64,000 nucleotides of DNA from Nitrospira sp. (GTDB taxonomy: Bacteria; Nitrospirota; Nitrospiria; Nitrospirales; Nitrospiraceae), in contig JAFEBM010000027.1 in NCBI GenBank assembly GCA_018242685.1, positions 1-64,000 of the forward strand. The letters run 5' to 3'. Position numbers and translations under genes: made by a program. The notes under the pieces are model-generated. The model had not been told where the DNA came from, searched no databases, and saw nothing but the letters and a program-made list of their open reading frames with translations. Shown in pieces: positions 8,429-18,278 of this stretch. Numbering within the stretch: position 1 is the first letter of the stretch; each line of letters opens with the position of its first letter.

Positions 8429-11400
8429 ATGGTGAAGCCCCAAATCCTTTTGGTGCAATTAGAATTCGGGACGTGGGACCGAGCAAGAGCCTGGTCCTAC
8501 CTGGGAAACTTCGCGGTTGAGGATGGCCTCCGTGCCAACGGGTGTGAATGCGTGACGATTCCGGCGCTCTGCGACATTCCAGACAGCTCGCCGTTGTCCT
8601 GGCTGCATCATGCGAAAGACCTACTGGCCGACCGACGCTTCGACCAAGTCTGGGTATGGTTGGTGCACAATCGTTATTCGGATGCGTTTCTTGGATGGCT
8701 TACCGAACTGGCGCCGGTGCGTGTCGGTCTCATCATGGAGTCGTTGCGGTATAGCGAAGAAGACTGTCGACGTTGGCCGCACTTGCGAGAACGGGCGGGA
8801 ATTGTCGAACGGCAGGTGAAGTATATGACGCATGTGCTGGCTGCGGACGAGCACGATGCTGAAATGCTCAACCAAGCCGGTTCGGTTCGGGCCGTATTTT
8901 GGCCATCAGCAGTACCGTCCCGTTTCATTTCCGCGACGATCGAGCGACCATCCCGCCGTGAATCGGCGTTTTACGGGGAACTATATGGGGAGCGAAAGGC
9001 GTGGTTGGGGATATCCGGTTTGAAGGACTTGTTGATCCATCCACCATCTGCAGAAGCCGCGACAGAATTGCCCCAGCTCTTCAATGCATTACATCAGCAG
9101 ATGTCGGAGCGGCTCCAGTCAGGGTGGCGGCCTAATCTGGCCGCTCTCACGGAGTATGTGAGTCTGTGGCGCCGGTTGCGCGAAGCCATTTTCGTCAATT
9201 GGCTGGCGAGCCTCAAGTCTTGGAGCGCGATCGTCAATCTTCCCAGTTTATTCCAATCCTATGCGGGACGTGTCGTGGAAGCCATGGCCGCAGGTCGTCC
9301 TGTCATTTCGTGGAAGATTCCTAATCGGCCTCGCACGCAGGAGCTATTTAAGGATGGACAAGAAATCCTCCTATATCCGAAGGATCATCCCGCAGCCTTG
9401 AAGGAACATGTGGAGCGGATAGCACGCGACTCTGACTACGCCAGGAACATCGCCACAGCTGCCCGCGCGGAACTGCTCCGATCGCATACGGCTGAGGCTC
9501 GTGCCAGACAGTGGTTGGACTGGATTGAGACCGGGCAGTCTCTCTTGGCTCGTCAGGCAACCAATGAGGCAGCTGTTCGGGATGTGCGTCCACCCCTGAC
9601 GCAATCCTATGCCGCCGCGCGACAAGTGCCGCCCGCTCAAGGGCCAATACCCTTCGAGCAGGTGAAGTGGAAGGGAGAGAGCGATCATGATCCGACGCCT
9701 ACAGTTGCGGATTATTCCGCGCAACGGCGGACTTTTTCGACACGATTAGAGCGAGTCGAGCTGGAATTCGTCGAAGGGACAACCGCGGGAAGCGGGCCGT
9801 CGACCAGCGATGTGGCAAGACAAGCTCACGGAGGTGCCATGACCTCGGACGCGTTTTATGTCAACTTGTTCGTCAATGCTCCTGCTTGGTCGGCACCGCA
9901 TCCGAACACCGATGAGGCTGCAAGGTGGAGCAAGATCGCGGCCTTTCTGGAATACATTCTTCGCAAAGTCCAACAGAAGGAGCCTGGCCGGCGATTGCGC
10001 ATCCTGGACGTCGGATGTGGGAGAGGCTGGTTGACGAATCTGGCGACCATGTATGGGACCTGCGAAGGGGTCGAGCCGGTCGTCGGTGTCGTCGAGTATG
10101 CGCGCAAGTTGTTTCCTCATCTTCGGTTTGAATCGGGGACGGCTGAAATTGTAGAAAATCGCGCCGATTTCGAACCCTATGATGTGATTTTGACATCGGA
10201 AGTCATCGAGCACGTGCCTCATGGCCGGAAAGAAAACTTCCTGGCGCAACTATTCAGACTGTTGAAGCCGGATGGGCATGTCGTGCTCACGACCCCGCGA
10301 GGTGAAATGTGGGAACAATGGAAGACCATCGCGCCGCCCAATCAACCGGTGGAAGACTGGGTGACCGAAGAGCAACTGCGGGCCTTGTTCACCTCGCAGG
10401 GCTTCGTCGAAATGGGACTGGACCGTATACACGTCGAAGTTCCGGGCTTGCGCTATGTGCCGGCACCCACGCCGGCCGATCTTCGCTCCATGAACCTGCT
10501 CCCCATCTATCAAGTATGGTGCTGTCGCAGACCCGTTGAACAACGTCCCATTCCATTTACGCGCACACCGAAAGTGTCCGTCATCGTCCCCACGTACAAT
10601 CGCCCTGATCGTCTCCGGGCGGCGCTCGCGAGCCTGGCCGCGCAGACGTATCAGGACTTCGAGGTCATCGTCGTCAACGATGCGGGTTGTGACGTGGAGT
10701 TCATCGTGGCTGCCTGTGCCGATCGGCACCGTATCACGACTATCACGCACGGTCGAAATTGTGGATTGGCTGCAACCCGCAACAGCGGACTCCGTGCGGC
10801 AAAAGGCATCTATATCGCCTATCTTGATGATGATGACCGGTATCTCCCGAATCATCTGGAAACGCTTGTCGGCTATTTGGATCGCCGTGAATACCGCGTC
10901 GCGTACACCGACGCCTGGCGAGTGCAGGAACGGCAGAGCGACAGCGGTTATGTCGAGACCGGGCGTGATGTGCCCTACTCCCATGACTTCAGACCGACTG
11001 ATCTGCTGGTGTCCAACTACTTTCCGGTTCTCTGCGCGATGCACGACAGGGCTTGTCTCGATGATGTGGGCCTATTCGACGAATCCCTCTTTGCCCATGA
11101 AGATTGGGATCTTTGGATCCGCATGGCGACTCGCTTCCCGTTCAAACATCTGCCGGTCAGGACGGCCGAATTCACCTGGCGAACCGACGGAAGTTCCATG
11201 ACCAGCGGGACGCGTGAGACCTATGGGCGTACGACGGAGATCATCTACCGGAAATACCGGCCCTATGCCGACCTCATCGGCGGTGTGCGCGACGCGCAGG
11301 ACAAACGTCTCACCGAGATGCGGGCAAGCGGAAGCGCCAAGCAGTATGTCTGTTCCATCGTCATGCCGGTTTGGAACCGAGTGGAGCTGACGAAGGATTG

Positions 11401-12685
11401 TCTGACGGCATTGGCGGGGTTGAAAGACCAGCCGGAGTACGAACTGATCATCGTGGATAATGGATCCACCGACGGCACGACGGATTTTCTTCGCCAACTG
11501 AGCGGTGATGTTCGGATCATCGTCAATGAGGAGAATCTCGGATTTGCCAAGGCTTGCAATCAGGGAGCCGCAGCCGCCCGAGGGAAATATCTCGTCTTCC
11601 TGAACAATGACACGATTCCCCAGCCAGGATGGCTGGCGGCGCTGGCGGCGGAAGTAGACGGTCACGCAGAAGTGGGCATTGTCGGCAGCAAGCTCTTGTA
11701 TCCTGATGGCACGGTTCAACATGCCGGCGTCGTTCGGGACTGTGCGCGCCGCTTGCCCTACCATATCTACAAGGGCTTTGCCGCCAGCCATCCGGCTGTG
11801 AACCAGCGCCGAGAGTTCCAAATCGTTACGGCCGCCTGTTTGTTGATCAGGCGGGCTTTGTTTGAGGAAGTAGGGGGATTCGACGAAGGGTACGTGAACG
11901 GATTTGAAGATGTGGATCTGTGTCTCAAAGTGAGGGAGCGCGGCTATGTCGTTGTGTATCAACCCCGAAGCGTCGTCGTTCATCTCGAAAGCCAAACCCC
12001 CGGAAGGAAGACCCACGACGATGTGAACGCGACTCGTTTCTTGGATCGGTGGAAGGCGCAATGGTGGGCGGCCGACGAAGACCGGCATTTCCATATGGAC
12101 GGTTTCAAATTGAAACGAGTATTTCGCAATGGCCGTGAAGGGGGTGACATCCTGATGTTCAGCGACATCAAGGATCACGCAGTCTGGGCTCACGTCGCCG
12201 CCGCTCAAGCCGCCGCCTTGAAGCAAGACTGGCAAGCGGTGAAGCATGAACTGAGTCTGGCTTCGGACTGGCCGAGCGACCCTGAGATCTTGGCTTGGGC
12301 GTCATCCATCTGCGAACATCTGCAGGAACCGAAACTGCAACAAACTTTCCTTTCCCGGTATCTTGCTCTGAAAGAAGCTCCGAAAGAACGATTGTCGCTC
12401 ATCCGATCCTTACTGGAGCAAAACGATTTGCAAGGTGCGGACCGCCATCTGCAATCGCTGCTCTCGTCTTCGCCGAATCATGCGGAGGGGCTCTTGCTTA
12501 ACGGCATCCTCTGCATGCAACGGGAACAATATGAGCAAGCCGAGCATGCTTTCGCTTCGGCGATGCGGGAAGGCGCAGATCGCAGGAAATGTCAGATGGG
12601 GATGGGGATGTCGTCAATGGGAAGGGCTTACACGCAAGGAGCCTGGGAGCGGTTTCTTGAGGTACTGGCCGAAAACCCCGGATGA
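8429..12685 (+). CDS. giant multidomain glycosyltransferase/methyltransferase (GT-MT-GT2-GT2-TPR), frameshifted near the 3' end
   Basis: About 1418 residues with at least four catalytic modules. Residues 1-375 look like a CgeB/GT-B protein ending in SYAGRVVEAMAAGRPVISW. A class I SAM methyltransferase is at about 480-690 (motif I ILDVGCGRGW near 527). The first GT-A/GT2 domain is at about 715-930 (VSVIVPTYNRPDRLR, DXD region YLDDDDRYL) and the second at about 975-1240 (SIVMPVWNRVELTK, FLNNDTIP). A TPR-like tail starts near 1250. ATG 8429 is chosen over GTG 8423 because cgagg at 8419-8423 is 5 nt upstream. The frame stops at 12685, but the next reading frame continues the TPR region to 12965, so a one-base insertion in CCCC at 12676-12679 is likely. 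First gene of the island feeding into flagellin; probable role flagellin or surface glycan assembly. Confidence 0.85.
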   Translation: MVKPQILLVQLEFGTWDRARAWSYLGNFAVEDGLRANGCECVTIPALCDIPDSSPLSWLHHAKDLLADRRFDQVWVWLVHNRYSDAFLGWLTELAPVRVGLIMESLRYSEEDCRRWPHLRERAGIVERQVKYMTHVLAADEHDAEMLNQAGSVRAVFWPSAVPSRFISATIERPSRRESAFYGELYGERKAWLGISGLKDLLIHPPSAEAATELPQLFNALHQQMSERLQSGWRPNLAALTEYVSLWRRLREAIFVNWLASLKSWSAIVNLPSLFQSYAGRVVEAMAAGRPVISWKIPNRPRTQELFKDGQEILLYPKDHPAALKEHVERIARDSDYARNIATAARAELLRSHTAEARARQWLDWIETGQSLLARQATNEAAVRDVRPPLTQSYAAARQVPPAQGPIPFEQVKWKGESDHDPTPTVADYSAQRRTFSTRLERVELEFVEGTTAGSGPSTSDVARQAHGGAMTSDAFYVNLFVNAPAWSAPHPNTDEAARWSKIAAFLEYILRKVQQKEPGRRLRILDVGCGRGWLTNLATMYGTCEGVEPVVGVVEYARKLFPHLRFESGTAEIVENRADFEPYDVILTSEVIEHVPHGRKENFLAQLFRLLKPDGHVVLTTPRGEMWEQWKTIAPPNQPVEDWVTEEQLRALFTSQGFVEMGLDRIHVEVPGLRYVPAPTPADLRSMNLLPIYQVWCCRRPVEQRPIPFTRTPKVSVIVPTYNRPDRLRAALASLAAQTYQDFEVIVVNDAGCDVEFIVAACADRHRITTITHGRNCGLAATRNSGLRAAKGIYIAYLDDDDRYLPNHLETLVGYLDRREYRVAYTDAWRVQERQSDSGYVETGRDVPYSHDFRPTDLLVSNYFPVLCAMHDRACLDDVGLFDESLFAHEDWDLWIRMATRFPFKHLPVRTAEFTWRTDGSSMTSGTRETYGRTTEIIYRKYRPYADLIGGVRDAQDKRLTEMRASGSAKQYVCSIVMPVWNRVELTKDCLTALAGLKDQPEYELIIVDNGSTDGTTDFLRQLSGDVRIIVNEENLGFAKACNQGAAAARGKYLVFLNNDTIPQPGWLAALAAEVDGHAEVGIVGSKLLYPDGTVQHAGVVRDCARRLPYHIYKGFAASHPAVNQRREFQIVTAACLLIRRALFEEVGGFDEGYVNGFEDVDLCLKVRERGYVVVYQPRSVVVHLESQTPGRKTHDDVNATRFLDRWKAQWWAADEDRHFHMDGFKLKRVFRNGREGGDILMFSDIKDHAVWAHVAAAQAAALKQDWQAVKHELSLASDWPSDPEILAWASSICEHLQEPKLQQTFLSRYLALKEAPKERLSLIRSLLEQNDLQGADRHLQSLLSSSPNHAEGLLLNGILCMQREQYEQAEHAFASAMREGADRRKCQMGMGMSSMGRAYTQGAWERFLEVLAENPG

Positions 12686-12965
12686 TGCCGAAGCGATCCA
12701 TTGGCTGCTCCGTGCCGGCACGGCGCAAAACCGCTGGAAAGAGTTGGGGGAGCAACTGAGCGCCTATGTCGTGAGAAATCCAGGTGATCTGGCAGTGCGT
12801 TTTGCGTTGGCTAGTGTCCTGCTACGTGCCCGGCAACTGGACGACGCTCAGCGGGAATACGGGCAACTGCGCATGCTTGCGCCGAATTATGACGGCCTTA
12901 TCGAACTCGGCCAGGCGTTGGCGAACAAAGAAGCGGTCCTAGCATACGAAGCATCAAATTCGTAG
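12681..12965 (+). pseudogene. frameshifted C-terminal TPR tail of the giant glycosyltransferase
   Basis: This frame reads DDAEAIHWLLRAGTAQNRWK, then QLSAYVVRNPGDLAVRFALA, then QREYGQLRMLAPNY, a continuation of the TPR-like repeats of the gene ending at 12685. There is no start codon with a ribosome site. Reading GAA AAC CCC GGA TGA stops; dropping one C gives GAA AAC CCG GAT GAT GCC and joins the frames smoothly. The intact protein would be about 1511 residues. Whether this is a sequencing or assembly slip, a real mutation or a slippage site cannot be told from one sequence. Confidence 0.8.
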
Positions 12966-12974
12966 CGTGCATCC

Positions 12975-14156
12975 ATGGCATCACTGATCGTGCAATTGGC
13001 GAGGCTTGGGGACCTGCTCCAGACACTTCCTGCCATCACTTCGTTGACGGCCCGATTTGCCGGCGAGCGATTTGACCTGCTCTGCGCCTCAACGTTGACC
13101 GACATCGTGTCGTTGTTCCCCGGAACGGCAAGAGCCGTTCCATGGGAGGCGGATCAGTGGCAACAGTGGGCGTTAGATTGGACCAATTCTCCCGATTCAA
13201 CGATCACGGCAGCGCAAGACCACATACATCAACTGGCCGCGCAGACCTACGATACCGTGTACAACCTCAATCAGCATCCCCGTGCCATTTTGGCGGCGCA
13301 TTTGCTCGGCAGGCGGGTTGTCGGACCAGGTTCCGACGGACCGTTATCCGAGAATCTTCCGCCTTGGGGTACTTATCTCAGGAAGGTCGCCAGAGACCGG
13401 AGTGCGAATCATGTCCACCTCGCCGATGCCTTCTGCGGTTTGTGTGGCGTCATGCCCCCTGGTAGAGTGCCTCGAATTACCCCTCCTGCTTCCGATCTTC
13501 CAGGAAGTCTAGAGAAAGTCGGCGATCCTCAGTATCACTGGGTGGCTGTAATCATAGGAGCCGGAGACCTTGCCCGCTGCCTGCCCACTGCGATTTGGGC
13601 ACGATGGATCACCGCGCTTCTGAATGCCCATAGTGCCATCCGTGTGGTTCTCATCGGAAGCAGTGGTGAGATCGGACGCGCCCGCGCCATTCAAGAGACC
13701 CTTTCGCCGTTATTGTGGGGGCGTGTTTGGGATGCGACGGGTCATACGAATCTGCTGCAACTGGCCCTGCTGCTCTCCCGCTGCCATTGGACGATCGGCA
13801 GCGATACAGGCTCTCTGCATCTTGCGGCCGCTGTCGGGTGCCGAACGCTCGGTCTATATTTCGCGCGTGCACGTGTTCATGAAACCGGTCCGTACGGAGA
13901 CCAACATTGGGTCTGGCAAGCGTCGACATTTGCTCCGGACACCTGGCCGATCGACGAAAGCATCGATTTCATCGTCGCCCGGACGAATGCCCCACAATCG
14001 ACGGAGTGTACCGGCTGGCAGTTATGGGAGGGGCATGTCGATGCGTGGGGCATGAGTTACTCGCGCCCTGGCCAATCGAATGTCTCTGTCGACGATCGAA
14101 TAGCCGTCTGGAAACGCTGCATGTCGACGGATGATCGGGAGAACGTCCTGCTATGA
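12975..14156 (+). CDS. glycosyltransferase family 9 (heptosyltransferase-like)
   Basis: A 393-residue GT-B fold protein. The start MASLIVQLARLGDLLQTLPA is the standard GT9 opening (RxGDLLxTLP), and the C-terminal half carries WTIGSDTGSLHLAAAVGC followed by LGLYFARARVHETGPYG, equivalent to the ADP-heptose-binding D(T/S)GxxHLA motif. In LPS synthesis such enzymes transfer heptose; within a flagellin-linked island the same fold is often used for protein-bound glycans. It starts 10 nt after the end of the frameshifted tail and overlaps the next gene by 4 bp, so it sits in one operon with its neighbours. Confidence 0.9.
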   Translation: MASLIVQLARLGDLLQTLPAITSLTARFAGERFDLLCASTLTDIVSLFPGTARAVPWEADQWQQWALDWTNSPDSTITAAQDHIHQLAAQTYDTVYNLNQHPRAILAAHLLGRRVVGPGSDGPLSENLPPWGTYLRKVARDRSANHVHLADAFCGLCGVMPPGRVPRITPPASDLPGSLEKVGDPQYHWVAVIIGAGDLARCLPTAIWARWITALLNAHSAIRVVLIGSSGEIGRARAIQETLSPLLWGRVWDATGHTNLLQLALLLSRCHWTIGSDTGSLHLAAAVGCRTLGLYFARARVHETGPYGDQHWVWQASTFAPDTWPIDESIDFIVARTNAPQSTECTGWQLWEGHVDAWGMSYSRPGQSNVSVDDRIAVWKRCMSTDDRENVLL

Positions 14157-15970
14157 GTACGTTTGAAGCGAATCTTCGTGAAATCGTCAAACAATCACCG
14201 GAACTCGCGGCGGCGCTGCGTGTTGCACAGGGTGGGCGACTCGAAATTCGACCGACGAAATCGGGACACCCCACAGGTTTCGCGCAGGGCCGCGCCATCC
14301 ACAGCACCTACGACCCAGTCAAAGAATCGACCTCTTGGGCAGCAGCTCAGACCGTGTCTTGCCGCGAGGGAGACGTCGTCCTCGTGTTCGGGATCGGTCT
14401 GCTCTATCACGTGGAGGCTCTCTGCAAAGTACTTCCTCCATCAATTCGTCTCGTGGTGGCTGTTCCCGACTTGGTCGAATTGCATGACGCCTGTGCCGTG
14501 AGGGCGTGGGGAGATTGGGCGAGGCGTGTGACCTGGGTGTGGGGAGTGCCTCATTCTATGGCCAAGCGTACGAGGGAGCTCGGATCCTCCGTGAGGCTTC
14601 TGACCTATGTGCCGGCTGCCAGATTACATTCCTATGCCTATGCCGCGATCGAGGAGAGTTTGCGACGGTCTATCGCCCATGCTGCTGGCGGTCAGCTTCG
14701 AATTGCCGTTGTGGGCCCGATTTATGGAGGCTCTCTTCCGGTCACCAGATCTGTTGTGACGGCTCTAGAATCACTCGGCCATCACGTCGATTGGATCGAC
14801 CATAGCGCGCATGCTACCAGTTACCAGGCACTGGTCCGTTTGAATGATGCCCATCACCGCCAGGTGATGCAAAACAAGTTCGCCGAATTTCTCAGCCAGT
14901 TGACTCTCGTGCAGATCGCGGAACGTCCGCCAGACCTGGTCCTGGCCATGGCCCAGGCGCCGATGACCCTACCGATTCTTGAACACGTTCGAAAGAAGCA
15001 TTTTCTGACTGCTATGTGGTTCGTCGAAAACTACCGCCACCTGACGTACTGGCAACAGATGGCGGCGGGATTTGACTTCTGGTTCGTGATTCAAAAAGGG
15101 GGATGCCTGGATGCGTTCCGTCATGCGGGGGCCAAGGAGATCCATTATCTCCCCGTGGCAGCGGACCCCGCGGCACACAAGACGGTGTCGCTTACTTCGG
15201 ATGAGATAGCGGAATTCGGAGCCGACGTGTCATTTGTCGGCGCAGGTTATGCAAATCGAAGGGAGATTCTTCCTCAGTTGATCACCCCCGAATGGCGATT
15301 AAAAGTGTGGGGAAACGAATGGGATGAGGCTACCGCTATCAAACCCGTCTTGCAACGAGGGGGGGCGCGGATAGACACCGAGGCCTGCATCAAAGTCTTC
15401 AACGCCACAACCGTCAACCTTAACTTGCACTCGCATACCGGCAAAGGACTCGATCCTGAAGCCGATTTCGTCAATCCTCGAACGTTCGAGTTGGCAGCGT
15501 GCGGAGCCTTTCAACTCGTCGATCACCGCTCGCTCCTCGGTGAACTGTTCACTCAAGATGAGATGACGACATTCCGAACGGTCGAGGAGCTGCCGCAGCG
15601 CATCCGCGCAGCGCTCAATGAAACGGACGCTCGAAGGGCGATGGCACGGGCAGCGTCCGATCGTGTGGTACGTGAACACACGTACCAACATAGAATGAAG
15701 GAACTTCTGACCCAGATCGGCATGGCTCAGCCCGACCGCGTCGGAACCATCCTAAAGGGGGAGCGTGAAGCGGCGCAGCTTAGCCGGCGATGCGTCGATT
15801 ATCCAGAACTCCTCCCAGTGCTCAAGAATTTTGCCGCCACTCAACGGGTGGAGCTCGAACAGGTGGCCGAGCGCATTCGGCAGTGTGGACCGATGGCGAC
15901 GTTGTCCCGAGAAGAATTGTTGGTTCTCATGCTGGACGAATATCGAGTGCAGACCCGAGATCTTATATGA
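14153..15970 (+). CDS. CgeB-like glycosyltransferase (GT-B, C-terminal Glyco_trans_1_2)
   Basis: 605 residues. An unassigned N-terminal region (1-180) is followed by a GT-B N-domain beginning LRIAVVGPIYGGSLPVTRSV and containing FLTAMWFVENYRHLTYWQQM. The C-domain has VSFVGAGYANRREILPQL and FNATTVNLNLHSHTG, then NPRTFELAACGAFQLVDHRS, the motif of CgeB-type spore-coat and flagellar glycosyltransferases. No donor sugar can be deduced. The ATG overlaps the stop of the preceding gene (ATGA) and its own TGA overlaps the next ATG, giving tight translational coupling. Confidence 0.85.
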   Translation: MSTFEANLREIVKQSPELAAALRVAQGGRLEIRPTKSGHPTGFAQGRAIHSTYDPVKESTSWAAAQTVSCREGDVVLVFGIGLLYHVEALCKVLPPSIRLVVAVPDLVELHDACAVRAWGDWARRVTWVWGVPHSMAKRTRELGSSVRLLTYVPAARLHSYAYAAIEESLRRSIAHAAGGQLRIAVVGPIYGGSLPVTRSVVTALESLGHHVDWIDHSAHATSYQALVRLNDAHHRQVMQNKFAEFLSQLTLVQIAERPPDLVLAMAQAPMTLPILEHVRKKHFLTAMWFVENYRHLTYWQQMAAGFDFWFVIQKGGCLDAFRHAGAKEIHYLPVAADPAAHKTVSLTSDEIAEFGADVSFVGAGYANRREILPQLITPEWRLKVWGNEWDEATAIKPVLQRGGARIDTEACIKVFNATTVNLNLHSHTGKGLDPEADFVNPRTFELAACGAFQLVDHRSLLGELFTQDEMTTFRTVEELPQRIRAALNETDARRAMARAASDRVVREHTYQHRMKELLTQIGMAQPDRVGTILKGEREAAQLSRRCVDYPELLPVLKNFAATQRVELEQVAERIRQCGPMATLSREELLVLMLDEYRVQTRDLI

Positions 15971-17652
15971 GCAAGCAGATACTCATCATTAACATAACAC
16001 GGATGGGCGACCTCGTGCAGATGAGCGGACTGCTCGCCAGATTGCAGACGGAATTCCCTGGTGCATCGGTCGATCTTGTCGTAGATACCAAGTTTGCTCC
16101 AGTCGTCTCGATGCTGGCTGGCCTTCGGCACATCGTCACGTATGATTTCCACGGTCTGATCGACGACACGCGGGCCATGGTCAAAGACCTCGTCGAGATA
16201 TACCGGACGATGGCGGATTGGATCAAGCCGCTACTGGAAGTCGGCTATGATCGCATTGTCAACCTGACGTTCGATAGGCGGAGCGCGCTCCTTGCCAGCT
16301 ATATCGGTGCACCTGATCTGCGCGGCGTCGTCTGTGCGCGGGACGGCACTCCGATCGTCAAGAACCAGTGGATGTCCTACTTTACCGATTGCCATGCTTA
16401 TCGGCGGTTCAACCGATTTAACCTGGTGGATATCTACGCTCTCGGCGGAAGCGGACCTGGGCCAGCGGATCTCTTGCGGCTTTCGGTTCCACGAGATGCC
16501 ATGGAATGGGCCGAATCGTTCCTGCACTCCAATCTTTCCGGGGTGTCGAACACGATTGCCGTACAAGTCGGCGCCAGCGACGTCATGAAGGCATGGCGTC
16601 CCGAATACTTCGGGAAGACCATGGCTTTGCTCAGTCGGGAGGCCGACATGGGCTTTCTTCTGATCGGTACGGCGGAAGAGGTCAGCGCCGTGGAACAGGC
16701 GCGAATCGCATATCGTGAGGCGGGCGGCAAGGCCGTCTGGTGTGACGCGGTCGGCCGCACTAATGTGGTGCAACTTACGGCTTTGTTAACCCACGCTCAG
16801 CTTCTCCTGACGAATGATACAGGGCCGATGCATCTCGCTGTCGGTGTCCGAACTCCTGTGGTTGATCTGTCTGTGGGGCACGTGAACTTTTGGGAGACCG
16901 GTCCATATGGCCCCGGGCATTGGGTGATCCAGCCGGAACTGCTCTGTGCTCCGTGTGGATTCGACCGAGTCTGTATGCACCATGCCTGTAAGGATCAAGT
17001 GGTCTGCGAGGATGTCGCTGCCGTGTGTCGGCATGTGATACGAACAGGGCCGTTACCGGCCCGTGTGCGCGGTATCAGAATTTATGAATCCGGGATCGAT
17101 GCGGATGGGTTAGGCACATTCACGATCAGATCGGGAGCCACCGATTCTCAGACCGAATGGTACGCCCGTTTTTGGAGGCGTTTTTGGTATGAGTCGTTTA
17201 CGGGCCGGTCTTCGGCGGTCGAGTGGCCAGCAGGGGATCCTCCGGATCGCGAGGATATCAGGCTGATGCTTCAGGCGTTCAGGCCAGCATTGGCCAAACT
17301 CGTGTCTTGGTCTGAACAGCTCGATCGTCTCTGCCAGCGGCAACCGCTGCCAGTGACAGAAGTAAAAGCTGTCCAAGCAGTATTACTGAAAGAGCAGCAA
17401 GAGCTTGTGGTGTCGGCGATGATGAGCTCGCCCTTAATTCCCGTTACAGTCGCATTTCTGCGGGAGATTCATAATAACGATGCTCAAGATCTCACGCAAA
17501 TGTCGGCGCGCCAACTGCGCGCGCATCATGTGTGGCAAAAGCGGGTAGCAGATGTCGAGCAATGCATTGACATGCGTCCGCGTATGCCGGCTTCCACTCA
17601 ACTGATCACGCCGGTCGGACATGTGGCGGGTGCCAATCACCTTCGCGGTTGA
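15967..17652 (+). CDS. glycosyltransferase family 9 with C-terminal helical extension
   Basis: 561 residues from the ATG at 15967, which overlaps the previous stop as ATGA; a longer frame from 15790 is rejected because it would run deep into the upstream gene. MSKQILIINITRMGDLVQMS is the GT9 start; TNDTGPMHLAVGVRTPVVDL near residue 285 is the donor-site motif; a Cys-rich patch (CAPCGFDRVCMHHACKDQVV) follows, as in several GT9 proteins. Residues about 390-560 form an extra helical region with no family I recognise. Last glycosyltransferase before flagellin. Confidence 0.88.
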   Translation: MSKQILIINITRMGDLVQMSGLLARLQTEFPGASVDLVVDTKFAPVVSMLAGLRHIVTYDFHGLIDDTRAMVKDLVEIYRTMADWIKPLLEVGYDRIVNLTFDRRSALLASYIGAPDLRGVVCARDGTPIVKNQWMSYFTDCHAYRRFNRFNLVDIYALGGSGPGPADLLRLSVPRDAMEWAESFLHSNLSGVSNTIAVQVGASDVMKAWRPEYFGKTMALLSREADMGFLLIGTAEEVSAVEQARIAYREAGGKAVWCDAVGRTNVVQLTALLTHAQLLLTNDTGPMHLAVGVRTPVVDLSVGHVNFWETGPYGPGHWVIQPELLCAPCGFDRVCMHHACKDQVVCEDVAAVCRHVIRTGPLPARVRGIRIYESGIDADGLGTFTIRSGATDSQTEWYARFWRRFWYESFTGRSSAVEWPAGDPPDREDIRLMLQAFRPALAKLVSWSEQLDRLCQRQPLPVTEVKAVQAVLLKEQQELVVSAMMSSPLIPVTVAFLREIHNNDAQDLTQMSARQLRAHHVWQKRVADVEQCIDMRPRMPASTQLITPVGHVAGANHLRG

Positions 17653-17681
17653 GGAGGACACAATTTGAAGAAGGAGAAGCC

Positions 17682-18242
17682 ATGAAGATTTCACTGGATG
17701 ACGAGCAATGGACGGTTCGGGACGATATTCCCCTTATCGAGGCATTGGCTCAACTGAGCGAAAAAGCCCGCGGCAAGGGACGAATCGTCACCTCATTAAG
17801 GATTGGAGGCCGTCTCTGCACGGATCGTGATTTGGTCTCTGAATTTCTGGCATGCTCCGGGGAGGAGACTGGTCCAGTTGAAGCGAGTTCGACTTCGGCA
17901 GCCGACATTCTCCTCAAGGCGCAAGACACCATCGGGCAGTTTGGCAAGTTGCTCAATCATGAGGGAGAAACGATGGTTCCTCTTATGCGGAGCGGTACGA
18001 TCAGATTGTCCTCGCTGGATTGCTGGTTAGGGAAGCTGGCTGAGTACATTGAAATCGTCGAGCGTTCGATCGAGATGCGGATTCCCGGAATACCCCACGA
18101 TTCACTCGTGCCATGGACTGAGCAATTTATCGAAGCCCGAGGCATTCCCGACATCGTTCGCATGGCGGATTTGCTCGAATATGAGCTGTTGCCGAGGATC
18201 AGGCAATGGGGAGTAAGTCAGCAATCTATCGGTGTTCATTGA
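17682..18242 (+). CDS. hypothetical protein preceding flagellin
   Basis: 186 residues, start fixed by AAGGAG at 17671-17676 five bases before the ATG; the open frame back to 17649 lacks such a site. The N-terminal segment (MKISLDDEQWTVRDDIPLIE, then GRIVTSLRIGGRLCTDRDL) is mixed alpha/beta; the rest is predicted helical (AADILLKAQDTIGQFGKLLN, WLGKLAEYIEIVERSIEMRI). No signal peptide or membrane segment. I do not recognise the family. Position between the sugar-transfer genes and flagellin suggests a role in flagellin handling, for example an export or glycosylation accessory, but that is inference only. Confidence 0.8.
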   Translation: MKISLDDEQWTVRDDIPLIEALAQLSEKARGKGRIVTSLRIGGRLCTDRDLVSEFLACSGEETGPVEASSTSAADILLKAQDTIGQFGKLLNHEGETMVPLMRSGTIRLSSLDCWLGKLAEYIEIVERSIEMRIPGIPHDSLVPWTEQFIEARGIPDIVRMADLLEYELLPRIRQWGVSQQSIGVH

Positions 18243-18278
18243 ACATTGTTGTAGCGGGAAAAACTCTGCCAGTGGCTC

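Noticed and set aside
11072-12247. A 391-codon minus-strand frame inside the giant glycosyltransferase
   Set aside because: The plus strand carries unmistakable GT2 motifs; the minus frame has none and no ribosome site.
12435-12680. The start of the 176-codon frame that overlaps the giant glycosyltransferase
   Set aside because: Only the part after 12680 looks coding (TPR tail); the earlier part is out-of-frame shadow, so it is not a separate gene.
15790-15966. Longer start for the GT9 gene at 15967
   Set aside because: It would overlap the CgeB-like gene by 180 nt; ATG 15967 gives the exact family start and an ATGA overlap.
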